Both the position numbers and the translations under genes were made by a program. DNA of 64,000 bases from assembly GCA_028345195.1 (NCBI GenBank), contig JAOMCX010000005.1, positions 1 to 64,000 of the forward strand, given 5' to 3'. Of the stretch, positions 1-7,918 are shown in pieces (the stretch's first letter is position 1; each line of letters opens with the position of its first letter). This stretch comes from Candidatus Nitrosopelagicus sp. GTDB lineage: Archaea > Thermoproteota > Nitrososphaeria > Nitrososphaerales > Nitrosopumilaceae. Below the pieces are notes generated by a model. It made no database searches, was not told where the DNA came from, and was given only the letters and a program-made list of their open reading frames with translations.

Positions 1-32
1 TTTTTTTGGCTTTATAAAAGAATGCCCTCAAA

Positions 33-971
33 TTATCTAAAATGTTGCCATCCTTTGTCTTTGATCTTATACGATTCATTACCATCATCAAAAAACACTC
101 CTTTTCCTTTTGATACATAACCAATCTCAAAGATACTGATTTTATTCTTTTTTGCTAATGCATGAATTTTTTTTAAATTTTTAGGTGCTACTGTGAAAAC
201 TAATTCAAATTCTTCACCCCCATCAAAGACTAATTTATTCAAATTAATCTTATTTTTTTCTGAAAATTTTATCACATCTTTATTCGTTGGAATTTTTGTA
301 ATCAGAAATTTTTTCTTACTTTGATTAGATAATTCATTTAAACATGATGATAAACCATCACTTGAGTCCATAGATGATGTGATATAATTTACTGATTCTT
401 GACCAAATTTTAGTCGTGGTTTAGGTTTAAAAAAAAGATTTTTTGATTTTGTTGAAAAAACTCTAACAGATTTTCTTTTATTCATAATTATTTCTAATGC
501 TGCTGCTGTATAACCAAATGGTCCTGTAGTACAAATAATATCTTCTACTTTGGCATTATCTCTTTTTATAAAATTCTTGACGTTCCCAAATAATACTATG
601 TGTATTGAAATTTCATTACCTTGATTTGTATCTCCACCTAATAATTGAATTTTAAACTCTTTACATGCACTTGAAAAACCATTGGATAATTCTTGAACTT
701 GTTTTTTTGATATTGTTTTTGGTAAAGTTAATGATATTATGCAAAATTTTGGTATTACTCCTTTTGCAGCAAAATCACTTAAACTTGAAACAACACTTTT
801 TCTTGAAATATCTGATAATTTCGAACATTTTGGAATGTCTGTACTTTCTACTAGTGTATCAACACATACTGCACATTGTTCATTTCCAAGTCTAAAAATT
901 TCAATATCCTCTGAACGAATTTTTTTATTATTCATTATTTGAATAATTTTCTTTTCATTTAATTTCATCAT
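33..971 (-). CDS. thiL: Thiamine-monophosphate kinase (ThiL)
   Basis: Phosphorylates thiamine monophosphate to thiamine diphosphate with ATP, the last step of vitamin B1 synthesis; cytosolic. The 312-aa length and the PurM/ThiL-fold motifs fit the family: VDTLVEST (37-44), SDFAAKG (65-71), GGDTN (112-116), TGPFG (149-153), MDSSDGLS (201-208) and GGEEFELVF (251-259), which carry the metal and nucleotide ligands. The start lies inside the end of the upstream mutase gene (17 bp overlap), so the two are probably co-transcribed. The second Met (968) is an equally possible start. Confidence 0.93.
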   Translation of the reverse strand: MMKLNEKKIIQIMNNKKIRSEDIEIFRLGNEQCAVCVDTLVESTDIPKCSKLSDISRKSVVSSLSDFAAKGVIPKFCIISLTLPKTISKKQVQELSNGFSSACKEFKIQLLGGDTNQGNEISIHIVLFGNVKNFIKRDNAKVEDIICTTGPFGYTAAALEIIMNKRKSVRVFSTKSKNLFFKPKPRLKFGQESVNYITSSMDSSDGLSSCLNELSNQSKKKFLITKIPTNKDVIKFSEKNKINLNKLVFDGGEEFELVFTVAPKNLKKIHALAKKNKISIFEIGYVSKGKGVFFDDGNESYKIKDKGWQHFR

Positions 972-2244
972 AACAGCACTCTACTTTTTTTATCATTTCA
1001 GTTTGTATTTTTTCTAATAATCGCTTATCATTTGATTCTGTTGAAATTCTTATGATATCTTCTGTATTTGATTTTCTAATTAGTGACCACGTATTATCAT
1101 TAATGTTAATTTTGATACCATCTAATTGATCAATTTCATACTTCATTTTTAGTTTTTTTGCAATTTCAGCAATTACTTTATCATGTAAGATGGATTCTAT
1201 TGGTATCTTGTTTCTAGTCTGCGAAAAACTTTCAAAAAATTCTATATCTTTTTGAATAGATCCGTCATCAATCATAGATGCTATTAGTCCGCTAGTCAAT
1301 AATCCGTCTCTACACATATTGAATTCTTTTAGAATAAATCCTCCACTACTTCCTTCTCCTCCTGCTTCTGCATTATTTTTAATCATCATTTGGATTACAT
1401 TTGCTTCGCCTACTTTGGATCTCCAAACCTGTCCTCCATGTTTGATAATGTATTTTTCGACTCCCAAACTACTATCAATACTCAAAACAAATTTTTTAAT
1501 TCCCAGTTTAATTGCTTTTACAACTCCTAGTCCTAGTGTTATATCTGAAGATTTCTTTTTACCATTCATTACTGTAATCACTCTGTCTGAATCTAAATCA
1601 AAAGCAAAACCCACATTTTTTGTTTTGCTAATTAATTCTGTTAGTTTATCTGATGTAGGATCAGGACCTCTTGAACAATTACTTAATTCATCATTTATTG
1701 TTTCTACTTGGCATCCAATTTCTTGTAATAATTTTGGAGCGATTTCTTTTGCAGATCCTCCACCAATGTCGATGGTAACATGCTGAGTTTTCTTCAATTT
1801 TCCAATAATATTTACTGCATCGTGAATGTAATTTGATTCTATAATAATTTCTTTACCGATATTTGTTCTGTCTGAATTTCTTTCATTTTTTACTATCTCT
1901 AGTTCTTCTTGTGTAATTCCTCTTCCATCAATAATGAATTTTAGTCCATTCCACTCTAATGGATTATGTGATGATGTTATGATTATACCTGCACCAACTT
2001 CTTTTGCTTTTCTAAATATAACTGGTGTTGGAATAATTCCTAAATTATAAACATCAATTCCTCTTTCTAACATTGTAGCCGTAACTAATTTCTCTATCAT
2101 TTCTCCTGTAGTTCTTGTATCTCTTCCTATGACACATTTCCCAGATCTGATTAATTTAGAAAAACCATTACAGAACTTTATCACATCTTCTGGAACAAAA
2201 TCCTTTCCATACACTCCTCTTATTCCTGATATTGAAATTTTCAC
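955..2244 (-). CDS. Phosphoglucosamine/phosphomannomutase family protein
   Basis: Alpha-D-phosphohexomutase, interconverting 1- and 6-phosphates of a hexose or glucosamine for nucleotide-sugar supply. The sequence has the phosphoserine loop SSHNP (91-95), the Mg-binding FDLDSDRV loop (Asp216, 218, 220) and the sugar-binding GEGSS loop (297-301). Its 429 aa are close to the usual length of about 450. Substrate choice (GlcN, Glc or Man phosphate) cannot be read from the sequence; archaeal GlmM is the most common annotation. It is first in a two-gene unit with thiL and starts about 50 bp from tRNA-Thr, which is on the other strand. Confidence 0.88.
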   Translation of the reverse strand: MKISISGIRGVYGKDFVPEDVIKFCNGFSKLIRSGKCVIGRDTRTTGEMIEKLVTATMLERGIDVYNLGIIPTPVIFRKAKEVGAGIIITSSHNPLEWNGLKFIIDGRGITQEELEIVKNERNSDRTNIGKEIIIESNYIHDAVNIIGKLKKTQHVTIDIGGGSAKEIAPKLLQEIGCQVETINDELSNCSRGPDPTSDKLTELISKTKNVGFAFDLDSDRVITVMNGKKKSSDITLGLGVVKAIKLGIKKFVLSIDSSLGVEKYIIKHGGQVWRSKVGEANVIQMMIKNNAEAGGEGSSGGFILKEFNMCRDGLLTSGLIASMIDDGSIQKDIEFFESFSQTRNKIPIESILHDKVIAEIAKKLKMKYEIDQLDGIKININDNTWSLIRKSNTEDIIRISTESNDKRLLEKIQTEMIKKVECCYDEIK

Positions 2245-2294
2245 TTCTTTAAACCAGAAACGCTTTTTATAAACTCTGAGAAGAAATCGTTCGT

Positions 2295-2368
2295 GCCTCG
2301 ATAGCTCAGTCTGGTAGAGCGTTTCACTCGTAATGAAAAGGTCGTGGGTTCGGATCCCACTCGAGGCT
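2295..2368 (+). tRNA. tRNA-Thr (CGU)
   Basis: Full cloverleaf by eye. The acceptor stem gcctcga/tcgaggc is perfectly paired, the D arm is tagctc...gagc, the anticodon stem tttca/tgaaa carries loop ctcgtaa (anticodon CGT), and the T arm gtggg/cccac carries ttcggat. Discriminator is U73; CCA is not encoded. No intron. The 3' end touches the stop codon of the opposite-strand pentapeptide gene with no spacer. Confidence 0.95.
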
Positions 2369-4177
2369 TTAATTTCTCAATGAGTAATTATCTCTTAGCT
2401 CATAATTAGTTTCATAAGGTGGACTATCTGGACTAATTTCTAATTTTATTTTACAAATTACCTTGCTAAGTAAATCTTGTTCAAAACAACTATCGCTGTT
2501 TGTTTCACCAATAATTATTTTGTTCATTTTTGCATTTTTAAAATAGGAATTTTGAATTTCTGCATTCTTCAAATTTACACCAGTCAAATCCGCTCCTCCT
2601 AAATCTGCATTCTTCAAATTTACACCAGTCAAATCTGCATTTCTAAAATTTGCGGAATTAAGATATGCTGAATCTAAGTTTGCATTTGTTAAATTAGAAT
2701 TTTCAAAATTAGAATCTTGTAAAATTGAATTCTCAAAATTTACACCAGTCAAATCATATCCTACAAATTTTTGTCCTGACATGTGAACACCAGATAAATT
2801 TGCACCAGTCAAATCTGTATCTTCTAAAATTGTTTTTATCATATAGGCACCACTAAAATCTGCACCATTGAACTTAATACCAATCAAACTAGTATTCTTC
2901 AAATTTGCACCAGTCAAATCTGCACCATATAATTTAGAATTATCTAATATTGCATTCTTCAAATTTGCACCAGATAAATTTGCACCAGATAAATTTGCAC
3001 CAGATAAATTCGCACCTACTAAATTTACTCCCGATAAATTCGCACCTAATAATTCTACATTTCTTAAATCAGCATATGATAAATCAGAGTCTTTAAAATC
3101 AACATGTGCCATTTTATTATTAGACATATCTGAGTTTGAAAAGTCTATTTTATGAAATAATGACTCTGAAATATCCATATTACTAATATCTGAATTTGAG
3201 AAATTTTCTTCGTACAGATTAGAATATTTTTGTAATTTTTTTATATCTGATTTTTTATAAAACTCATTAGTCTTTGTTTTATCTGCATCATTTAGATTCA
3301 TTCCTGTAATTTTTGCTGTAGTGAAATCAACTCCAAAAATTTTAGTATTAGTTAAATTGGCATTTTCTAAATTCGCATTTGTTAAATCTACATTTTGTAG
3401 ATTTGCTTCAGTTAAATTTGAATCTTTTAGATTAACTGAGTATAGATTACTTCCTTGAAAATTAACTTTTTTTAGTGAGTTTCCTGAGAAATCTGAACCA
3501 ATTAAATTTGATTCTTCAAAATTTGTTTCATATAAAATTGCAGTTCTTAGGTATGTATATTGCATTTTTGTATGAGCTAAATTTGCACCAGATAGATTTG
3601 CATTATGAAAAATTTTCTTGGTTAAATCCTGTCCACAGAAATTTGCATAAGATGCATCAACATTTGTAAATTCTGTATTTGCAAGAATCGTTTTGTAGAT
3701 GTATGCGTGTTTTAAAGATGCATGATTTAGATTGACATTTTCCATCACAGTATCTCTCAAATTCGTTCCATCCAAAATTGCATTCTCTAAATTAGCTTGA
3801 TACAAATCTGCTTGTCGTAGGTCTGCTCCATACATTTTTGCACCACTCAAATCCGCACCCATTAAATTAATTCCCGTTAAATCTGCTCCACTCAAATCTG
3901 CTCCACTCAAATTCGCACCTACTAATGAAACATGTCTTAGTATAACTCCAGTTAGATCACAATCAGACCAATCAACATCAAATTGTGATGAAATGGTCTT
4001 ATACGTCTCAAATGAATTATCTGTTTTGGAATTCTCACATTGATTAATTTTCTTCAGTGTTTCTTGATGTTCTATTCCTTTCAAACTTGAAAATGAATTA
4101 TCTGTTGCACTCCAAATTGTAAATATTATTAGGATAATTCCTAAAATAACAAACGAGAGATTATTTATTTTTCTCAA
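2369..4177 (-). CDS. Membrane-anchored pentapeptide-repeat protein, 602 aa
   Basis: One N-terminal hydrophobic helix (about residues 7-24) acts as anchor or uncleaved signal. Then come two long blocks of A(D/N)LXX pentapeptide repeats, roughly 75-295 and 335-575, which should form right-handed quadrilateral beta-helices outside the membrane. The blocks are separated by a charged non-repeat linker (about 300-330). The tail has two Cys (residues about 559 and 570). Short pentapeptide proteins such as MfpA/Qnr mimic DNA, but this one is far longer and membrane-anchored, so that role does not transfer. Function unknown. The stop codon abuts tRNA-Thr. Confidence 0.85.
   Translation of the reverse strand: MRKINNLSFVILGIILIIFTIWSATDNSFSSLKGIEHQETLKKINQCENSKTDNSFETYKTISSQFDVDWSDCDLTGVILRHVSLVGANLSGADLSGADLTGINLMGADLSGAKMYGADLRQADLYQANLENAILDGTNLRDTVMENVNLNHASLKHAYIYKTILANTEFTNVDASYANFCGQDLTKKIFHNANLSGANLAHTKMQYTYLRTAILYETNFEESNLIGSDFSGNSLKKVNFQGSNLYSVNLKDSNLTEANLQNVDLTNANLENANLTNTKIFGVDFTTAKITGMNLNDADKTKTNEFYKKSDIKKLQKYSNLYEENFSNSDISNMDISESLFHKIDFSNSDMSNNKMAHVDFKDSDLSYADLRNVELLGANLSGVNLVGANLSGANLSGANLSGANLKNAILDNSKLYGADLTGANLKNTSLIGIKFNGADFSGAYMIKTILEDTDLTGANLSGVHMSGQKFVGYDLTGVNFENSILQDSNFENSNLTNANLDSAYLNSANFRNADLTGVNLKNADLGGADLTGVNLKNAEIQNSYFKNAKMNKIIIGETNSDSCFEQDLLSKVICKIKLEISPDSPPYETNYELRDNYSLRN
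2559..2635. repeat. 32-bp direct duplication within the pentapeptide gene
   Basis: The 32 bases at 2559-2590 recur exactly at 2604-2635, an offset of 45 bp or three pentapeptides. This is a recent in-frame duplication within the repeat domain. Confidence 0.85.
2961..3005. repeat. Three perfect 15-bp tandem repeats
   Basis: The unit aaatttgcaccagat occurs three times in a row, and a near copy follows at 3006. Each unit encodes one pentapeptide (NLSGA-type) on the minus strand. The perfect nucleotide identity suggests slippage-driven expansion. Confidence 0.9.
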
Positions 4178-4217
4178 TTACTGATAGTTGTTTATAATTT
4201 ATTATAAAAATTATGAT

Positions 4218-4298
4218 CTAATTGTCATCAATTGTAATTTCGATGTCTGCTTGAAGTTCTTCTCCAAGTCCTTTCCACCATTCGATCTTATCTGTCAT
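4218..4298 (-). CDS. Candidate 26-aa acidic microprotein
   Basis: A small open frame starting MTDKIEWWKG and ending EITIDDN, with a helix-prone middle rich in Glu. A TATA-like element (ctataaag on the minus strand, 4326-4333) lies about 30 nt upstream of the ATG and a GGGGAG purine run sits just before the ATG. It lies between the pentapeptide gene and a small membrane-protein gene on the same strand. No family recognised. The frame could be chance, but promoter plus protein-like composition make it worth keeping. Confidence 0.4.
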   Translation of the reverse strand: MTDKIEWWKGLGEELQADIEITIDDN

Positions 4299-4366
4299 AC
4301 TCCCCAGAAAATTGTCTCTCTAGTCCTTTATAGATCTGCCGGTGTAGTTTTGATTGAGCTACTGAT

Positions 4367-4549
4367 CTATTTCGATAAATTTTGATCTTGTTTTTTTCTT
4401 TGACGTTTTCTATAAAATATAATTGCAAGTGCACCAATTGCACAACCCCAAAAAACTGGCCAACGTAATTCTGAATCACCCATGCCCAAAAATGAAATGA
4501 TTGTTCCTCCAATCAATGCGAAACCTACCAACTCTAACGATTTAGACAT
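4367..4549 (-). CDS. Small membrane protein, 60 aa
   Basis: Two predicted transmembrane helices (about residues 6-22 and 29-46) joined by a short loop, followed by a strongly basic cytoplasmic tail (RKRQRKKQDQ). No family recognised. It is transcribed divergently from a second small membrane protein with a similar layout (4595-4813); the 45-bp gap between them must hold both promoters. The two may be distant relatives or act together; that is inference. Confidence 0.65.
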   Translation of the reverse strand: MSKSLELVGFALIGGTIISFLGMGDSELRWPVFWGCAIGALAIIFYRKRQRKKQDQNLSK

Positions 4550-4594
4550 TAATCATGCTAAAACAGATAAATGATTTAATCATTTGGTATTATT

Positions 4595-4813
4595 ATGAAC
4601 AAATATCTCATGGTGATCATGTGTTGCATGTTGATAGGTATACCTATTGCATATGTTGATCCAACCGAGGGTGGATTACGTGAGGAACCTTACACAGGTC
4701 TATTTTTTGTATCAATAGGTGGTGCAATAGTCATCATACTTTACAGTTCAATGCAAACGCGTAAAGAACAACAAAAACTTAGACGTGAAAGAAGAAAGAA
4801 ATTTAGAAAATAA
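4595..4813 (+). CDS. Small membrane protein, 72 aa
   Basis: An N-terminal hydrophobic helix (about 4-21, with two adjacent Cys) could be a signal or membrane segment. A short acidic loop, a second helix (about 34-51) and a highly basic tail rich in Arg, Lys and Gln follow. Same architecture as the divergent neighbour at 4367-4549. Convergent with the winged-helix regulator gene, ending 2 bp from it. Function unknown. Confidence 0.65.
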   Translation: MNKYLMVIMCCMLIGIPIAYVDPTEGGLREEPYTGLFFVSIGGAIVIILYSSMQTRKEQQKLRRERRKKFRK

Positions 4814-4815
4814 AA

Positions 4816-5094
4816 TTATAAATCTAATCCAAAAGTTCCTGCTAGATCTGAAAATTTCTGATAAGACTCTAGATATTGTCTACCTTTTTCAGTTATGACG
4901 AATGTATGTCTTCCATCAAATTCTATTTTGTTCATCAATCCTGCACCTGTTAAATTCTTTACAAATTTCTCTAATCGTGAATGTGAGAGATTAGCCTTTG
5001 TAAGAAGTGATGTGGTTTTGATTCCTTCTTGACCAGTTTGTTCTGTAACTGCTAATACATCTGCTACTATTTGCATACTGGTTCTATAGGTCAT
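4816..5094 (-). CDS. ArnR1-like winged-helix transcriptional regulator
   Basis: A 92-aa single-domain winged helix-turn-helix protein of the archaeal ArnR1-like (HTH_45) type. Helices span about 6-18 and 27-50, the recognition helix region is NLSHSRLEKFV, and the wing is DGRHTFVITEKG (about 60-71). A paralogue with the same pattern lies at 11908-12195. It is divergent from the gene at 5176, and the shared promoter region carries direct repeats (5108-5150), so autoregulation or control of the neighbour is plausible. Its TATA-like box (5116-5122) sits about 25 nt before the ATG. Confidence 0.8.
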   Translation of the reverse strand: MTYRTSMQIVADVLAVTEQTGQEGIKTTSLLTKANLSHSRLEKFVKNLTGAGLMNKIEFDGRHTFVITEKGRQYLESYQKFSDLAGTFGLDL

Positions 5095-5107
5095 TATACA
5101 ACAAATC

Positions 5108-5150
5108 CTCTAATGAGATATAAGAGTATTACTCAATCTCTGATGAGATA
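5108..5150. promoter_or_regulatory. Divergent promoter with direct repeats
   Basis: Two copies of ctct(a/g)atgagata lie at 5108-5120 and 5138-5150, 12 of 13 bases identical and exactly 30 bp apart (about three helical turns). Each overlaps one TATA-like element: gatata serves the regulator on the minus strand, and gataaata serves the plus-strand gene, about 25 nt before GTG 5176. This geometry fits operator sites for the neighbouring winged-helix protein; binding is inference. Confidence 0.45.
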
Positions 5151-5175
5151 AATAGGCAAAATTTGTTTGTTAAAC

Positions 5176-5757
5176 GTGTCTGAAAACCCTTCGATCTCTT
5201 GGTATGATGATTTTCTCGGTGTTGCATATCGCTATTTTGACATTAGAATGAATGTAGTTTTAATGTTTAAGGAAAGTAAACCGTCTAGAGATCTATGGTA
5301 TGAAACTATGCATTGGTGGAACGATCATACAATCAAGATCAGATTTGTTGAAACTGGCGATGATTACTGGTTCGTAATGGGTGCAGATTCCAGACGTCCT
5401 GATACTAACAAATACTTCTACAAAATTCTAGAAAAATCTGCAAATTATGAGCGTTTCAAAAAAGGTCACCAAGGAAGTGCATACATGAGATTTGGTATTT
5501 ATTCTAAAAAAACAGTTGACGAGGTAAAAAATGATGCATTATGTGATTGTGGTCACCGAAAAGACGATCATGATGTAGATTCACACTCTTGTCTCTATGA
5601 AATTTGTGACTGTACAAACTTTGATACTTTCCAATTGAACATACTAAAAAAGAAAAAAGTGGTAACAAACATCAAATTTTTGTCTGAAGATGATGTCAAA
5701 GATGATGCATTAGCATGGAATTGTCTTAACAGAAATAAATATTCAAAAACTGATTAA
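5176..5757 (+). CDS. Uncharacterised Cys/His-rich protein, 193 aa
   Basis: No family recognised. The first 110 residues are aromatic-rich (for example YETMHWWND) and look like an alpha/beta domain. Residues 123-147 form a compact Cys/His cluster (CDCGHRKDDH ... CDC) with at least five Cys and three or four His, a probable zinc site. GTG at 5176 is preferred to a TTG three codons upstream because a TATA-like box at 5146-5154 would start the transcript at the GTG. The stop overlaps the convergent zinc microprotein gene by 4 bp. Confidence 0.65.
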   Translation: MSENPSISWYDDFLGVAYRYFDIRMNVVLMFKESKPSRDLWYETMHWWNDHTIKIRFVETGDDYWFVMGADSRRPDTNKYFYKILEKSANYERFKKGHQGSAYMRFGIYSKKTVDEVKNDALCDCGHRKDDHDVDSHSCLYEICDCTNFDTFQLNILKKKKVVTNIKFLSEDDVKDDALAWNCLNRNKYSKTD

Positions 5758-5921
5758 TCATTCTCGGTTAATCGATTAACTCTGATATGTTTGCCTGGAT
5801 AATGTTCTTCAAGTTTCTTTGAATAACACTTTCCGCATAACGGTGCTTTCATTTTCCAACCTTCCATTGGATTGTAAGGTGTTTCTCCAACATCTTCATC
5901 ACATTCTGTACATTTAGTCAT
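5754..5921 (-). CDS. Zinc-ribbon-like microprotein, 55 aa
   Basis: A short frame with CTEC (4-7) and CGKC (29-32), the two CxxC knuckles of a treble-clef or zinc-ribbon site, followed by a basic C-terminal part (HYPGKHIRVNRL). A TATA-like element tttatag lies about 28 nt upstream of the ATG and ggtgag just before it. It is convergent with the 193-aa Cys/His protein, with stops overlapping by 4 bp, so the two transcripts overlap antisense at their ends. Function unknown; nucleic-acid or protein binding is a guess from the knuckles. Confidence 0.65.
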   Translation of the reverse strand: MTKCTECDEDVGETPYNPMEGWKMKAPLCGKCYSKKLEEHYPGKHIRVNRLTEND

Positions 5922-6063
5922 ACAATCTCACCGAGCAGATTTGGCTATAAAATCATTTGCCGGAAAAAATGACGTAAATACTACTATTCCATACTATGAT
6001 CGGTAATAGTCTGGTCAATGTAACCTCCTGCAAGATTTTACACTGGCCGGATTGTTACCTTTT

Positions 6064-7824
6064 CTAAATTCCAAAAATTGTTTTCTTGATGAATGCAATG
6101 TCTTCTGTTTCTTGACTAATTTTTCTATCAATAATTCTGAGCATATCATTTCCATATACCTGATTTGAGAAAAAGTTATGGGCCGTATTTGATTCTTCAA
6201 TCTTTGTTTCAACTGCTGAATCTTCTAGGAATTTTGTGACTACTTTGTCTGCCACATTCAAAATTTTTTCACATAATCTAAAATTCTGCATTATTTTTTC
6301 TAATTCTATAATATCAGTTTTGAAATCATCATGTTTTGCAAGAATATTTTTATGAATTATTCTTGCTGTAACTGCAACAAATAGGCTTTGAGCATATCTT
6401 TTATTCTTATTTTGGCTACTTTTTCTGTCATAACCTAAATTATTCTTAGCAAATTCTCGAATCAAATGTGGAAATAAGAAATATCTATAATCGCATTCTA
6501 AGTCATCATTAAAGACATTTTCATACTTTGCTCCATTTGGAAGATATTTTGCAATTCCTCCGTAGACCTCATTTGGTTTTTGAATAAAATATGATACAAA
6601 TGATGCAATAGCTGAATCATCTTTTATTCTACATCTGTCTTTTGCATCAGGAAGGTATTTGTTGTATATGTCATTTCCTTGAAACTTTGCCTTTTCCGCT
6701 ACAGAAAGATTTAGCCATAAACCTTGTTGATGTTCAAAACAATAATCTAATCTTGTTGCTAACATATGATGAATTGATACAAAGTAATCTTGCAACGATA
6801 CGTAATCTTTACCTTTAACCGCATTTTGTGAATTTCTGTATTTTGTAATTTTTCTTTGATGTTCTTCATCTTTTGTTTTAATTATGGTGACTAATACCTC
6901 GGCATCAACGTTGTTTGCTTTCTTTTTCTTATCTAGAATACTTTTTGATGTTTGTGCTCCATTAACAATCTGGGCACCTTTTAGGTATAGTTCATTTTTC
7001 TTTATTGAAACATCGTCTACTGTTATGGTAATTCCATTATTCCATTCAAAGAAATTATGTGGATCGTCCTCTAATGTAGATGAGATTTTTTTATTTATTG
7101 AGCCCTTTCCGCCTAAATGTTTTCTAATATTTGATTCAAAAATATAGTGTTCATTTTTCTCTACTAATTCTGCTAAATCAAAAGCAGATACTACGCAAAC
7201 TTTGGAATTTTTATGCTCAAGTGGTTGTCCAAGAATTTTTAAACTTGCATTTTGACCCTTTGCAGGTTTCTTGATACGTTCCCATAATGTTTGATATACT
7301 TGCTGTCTTCCCATAACTCTGACTTTGTCATTTTGATAATCATCTACACATTGGTCTGTAATGTAGACTAAATCCACCTTCATTTTCTTATCATTAAGAA
7401 TTTTCCAGAGATATTGTAACTCATCTCTCTTTAGTTTGGATTGTTCTTTTTCTTTTAATCGAAATACATCTTGAACAAATTGATCAATTGCTCCTATAGA
7501 ATGAGCAGAACCATACTTTGATTGGAATAATCTGATTCTCTTTTCATCTGAATCAACTAGATAAGCATCTATTCCTTCATCATATCCTCCATCAATTATT
7601 GCATTTTCTGCAATGTCTTGCAAAACCTCTTCAACATTAATTAAATGCCATAAGAGATAATCTCGACCTTTCTCAATTGTAGTGTTGGAATCTTTCATGA
7701 ACTCGCTAATACTCACGTCAACTGAATGTGTGGCAAATCCTTCTAATGGTGCGCTAGAAAATTTTGAAAGAATATCGCGTCCTCGTTCACTATATTCTAA
7801 GAGATTTGCTCCTTTAGGTGGCAT
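6064..7824 (-). CDS. AIPR-family protein, putative abortive-infection nuclease
   Basis: A 586-aa protein with the AIPR (abortive infection phage resistance) core: NIRKHLG (232-238), FFEWNNGITI (258-267), QIVNGAQTS (285-293) and a TKYRNSQN segment (327-334). The N-terminus looks like a PD-(D/E)XK nuclease: DGGYDEGID (78-86) then FQSK (100-103), giving Asp86 and Gln101-x-Lys103 as candidate catalytic residues. It stands alone, with no modification or helicase partner next to it, which is usual for this family. Family knowledge suggests anti-phage defence; the target is unknown. Its base composition does not differ visibly from its neighbours. Confidence 0.75.
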   Translation of the reverse strand: MPPKGANLLEYSERGRDILSKFSSAPLEGFATHSVDVSISEFMKDSNTTIEKGRDYLLWHLINVEEVLQDIAENAIIDGGYDEGIDAYLVDSDEKRIRLFQSKYGSAHSIGAIDQFVQDVFRLKEKEQSKLKRDELQYLWKILNDKKMKVDLVYITDQCVDDYQNDKVRVMGRQQVYQTLWERIKKPAKGQNASLKILGQPLEHKNSKVCVVSAFDLAELVEKNEHYIFESNIRKHLGGKGSINKKISSTLEDDPHNFFEWNNGITITVDDVSIKKNELYLKGAQIVNGAQTSKSILDKKKKANNVDAEVLVTIIKTKDEEHQRKITKYRNSQNAVKGKDYVSLQDYFVSIHHMLATRLDYCFEHQQGLWLNLSVAEKAKFQGNDIYNKYLPDAKDRCRIKDDSAIASFVSYFIQKPNEVYGGIAKYLPNGAKYENVFNDDLECDYRYFLFPHLIREFAKNNLGYDRKSSQNKNKRYAQSLFVAVTARIIHKNILAKHDDFKTDIIELEKIMQNFRLCEKILNVADKVVTKFLEDSAVETKIEESNTAHNFFSNQVYGNDMLRIIDRKISQETEDIAFIKKTIFGI

Positions 7825-7918
7825 TTTTGTTATTTTGTTTTGTTTATCCTTAAGAAGAATAGGGTGATTACAACATAACCTTACTAAGAAACATAAAGAA
7901 ATAAGAACAATTTAGAAT

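Noticed and set aside
1319-1786. Long antisense frame within the mutase gene
   Set aside because: It mirrors codon usage of the real gene on the other strand and has no promoter or motif.
2541-3910. Short repeats resembling a repeat array
   Set aside because: They are in phase with the pentapeptide code and have no spacer structure, so they are coding repeats and not CRISPR.
4188-4385. Plus-strand frame of 65 aa
   Set aside because: Aromatic-rich, no promoter, and it overlaps the candidate peptide and the small membrane-protein gene on the opposite strand.
4288-4512. Minus-strand frame of 74 aa
   Set aside because: It overlaps the small two-TM protein in another frame and has a composition unlike a protein; the 60-aa frame is better.
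5922-6063. Possible 21-aa TTG-started peptide (MTRLLPIIVW) with a GGAGG just upstream, minus strand
   Set aside because: Too short to judge, no conserved feature, and it lies in the trailer of the AIPR gene; the purine run may be chance.
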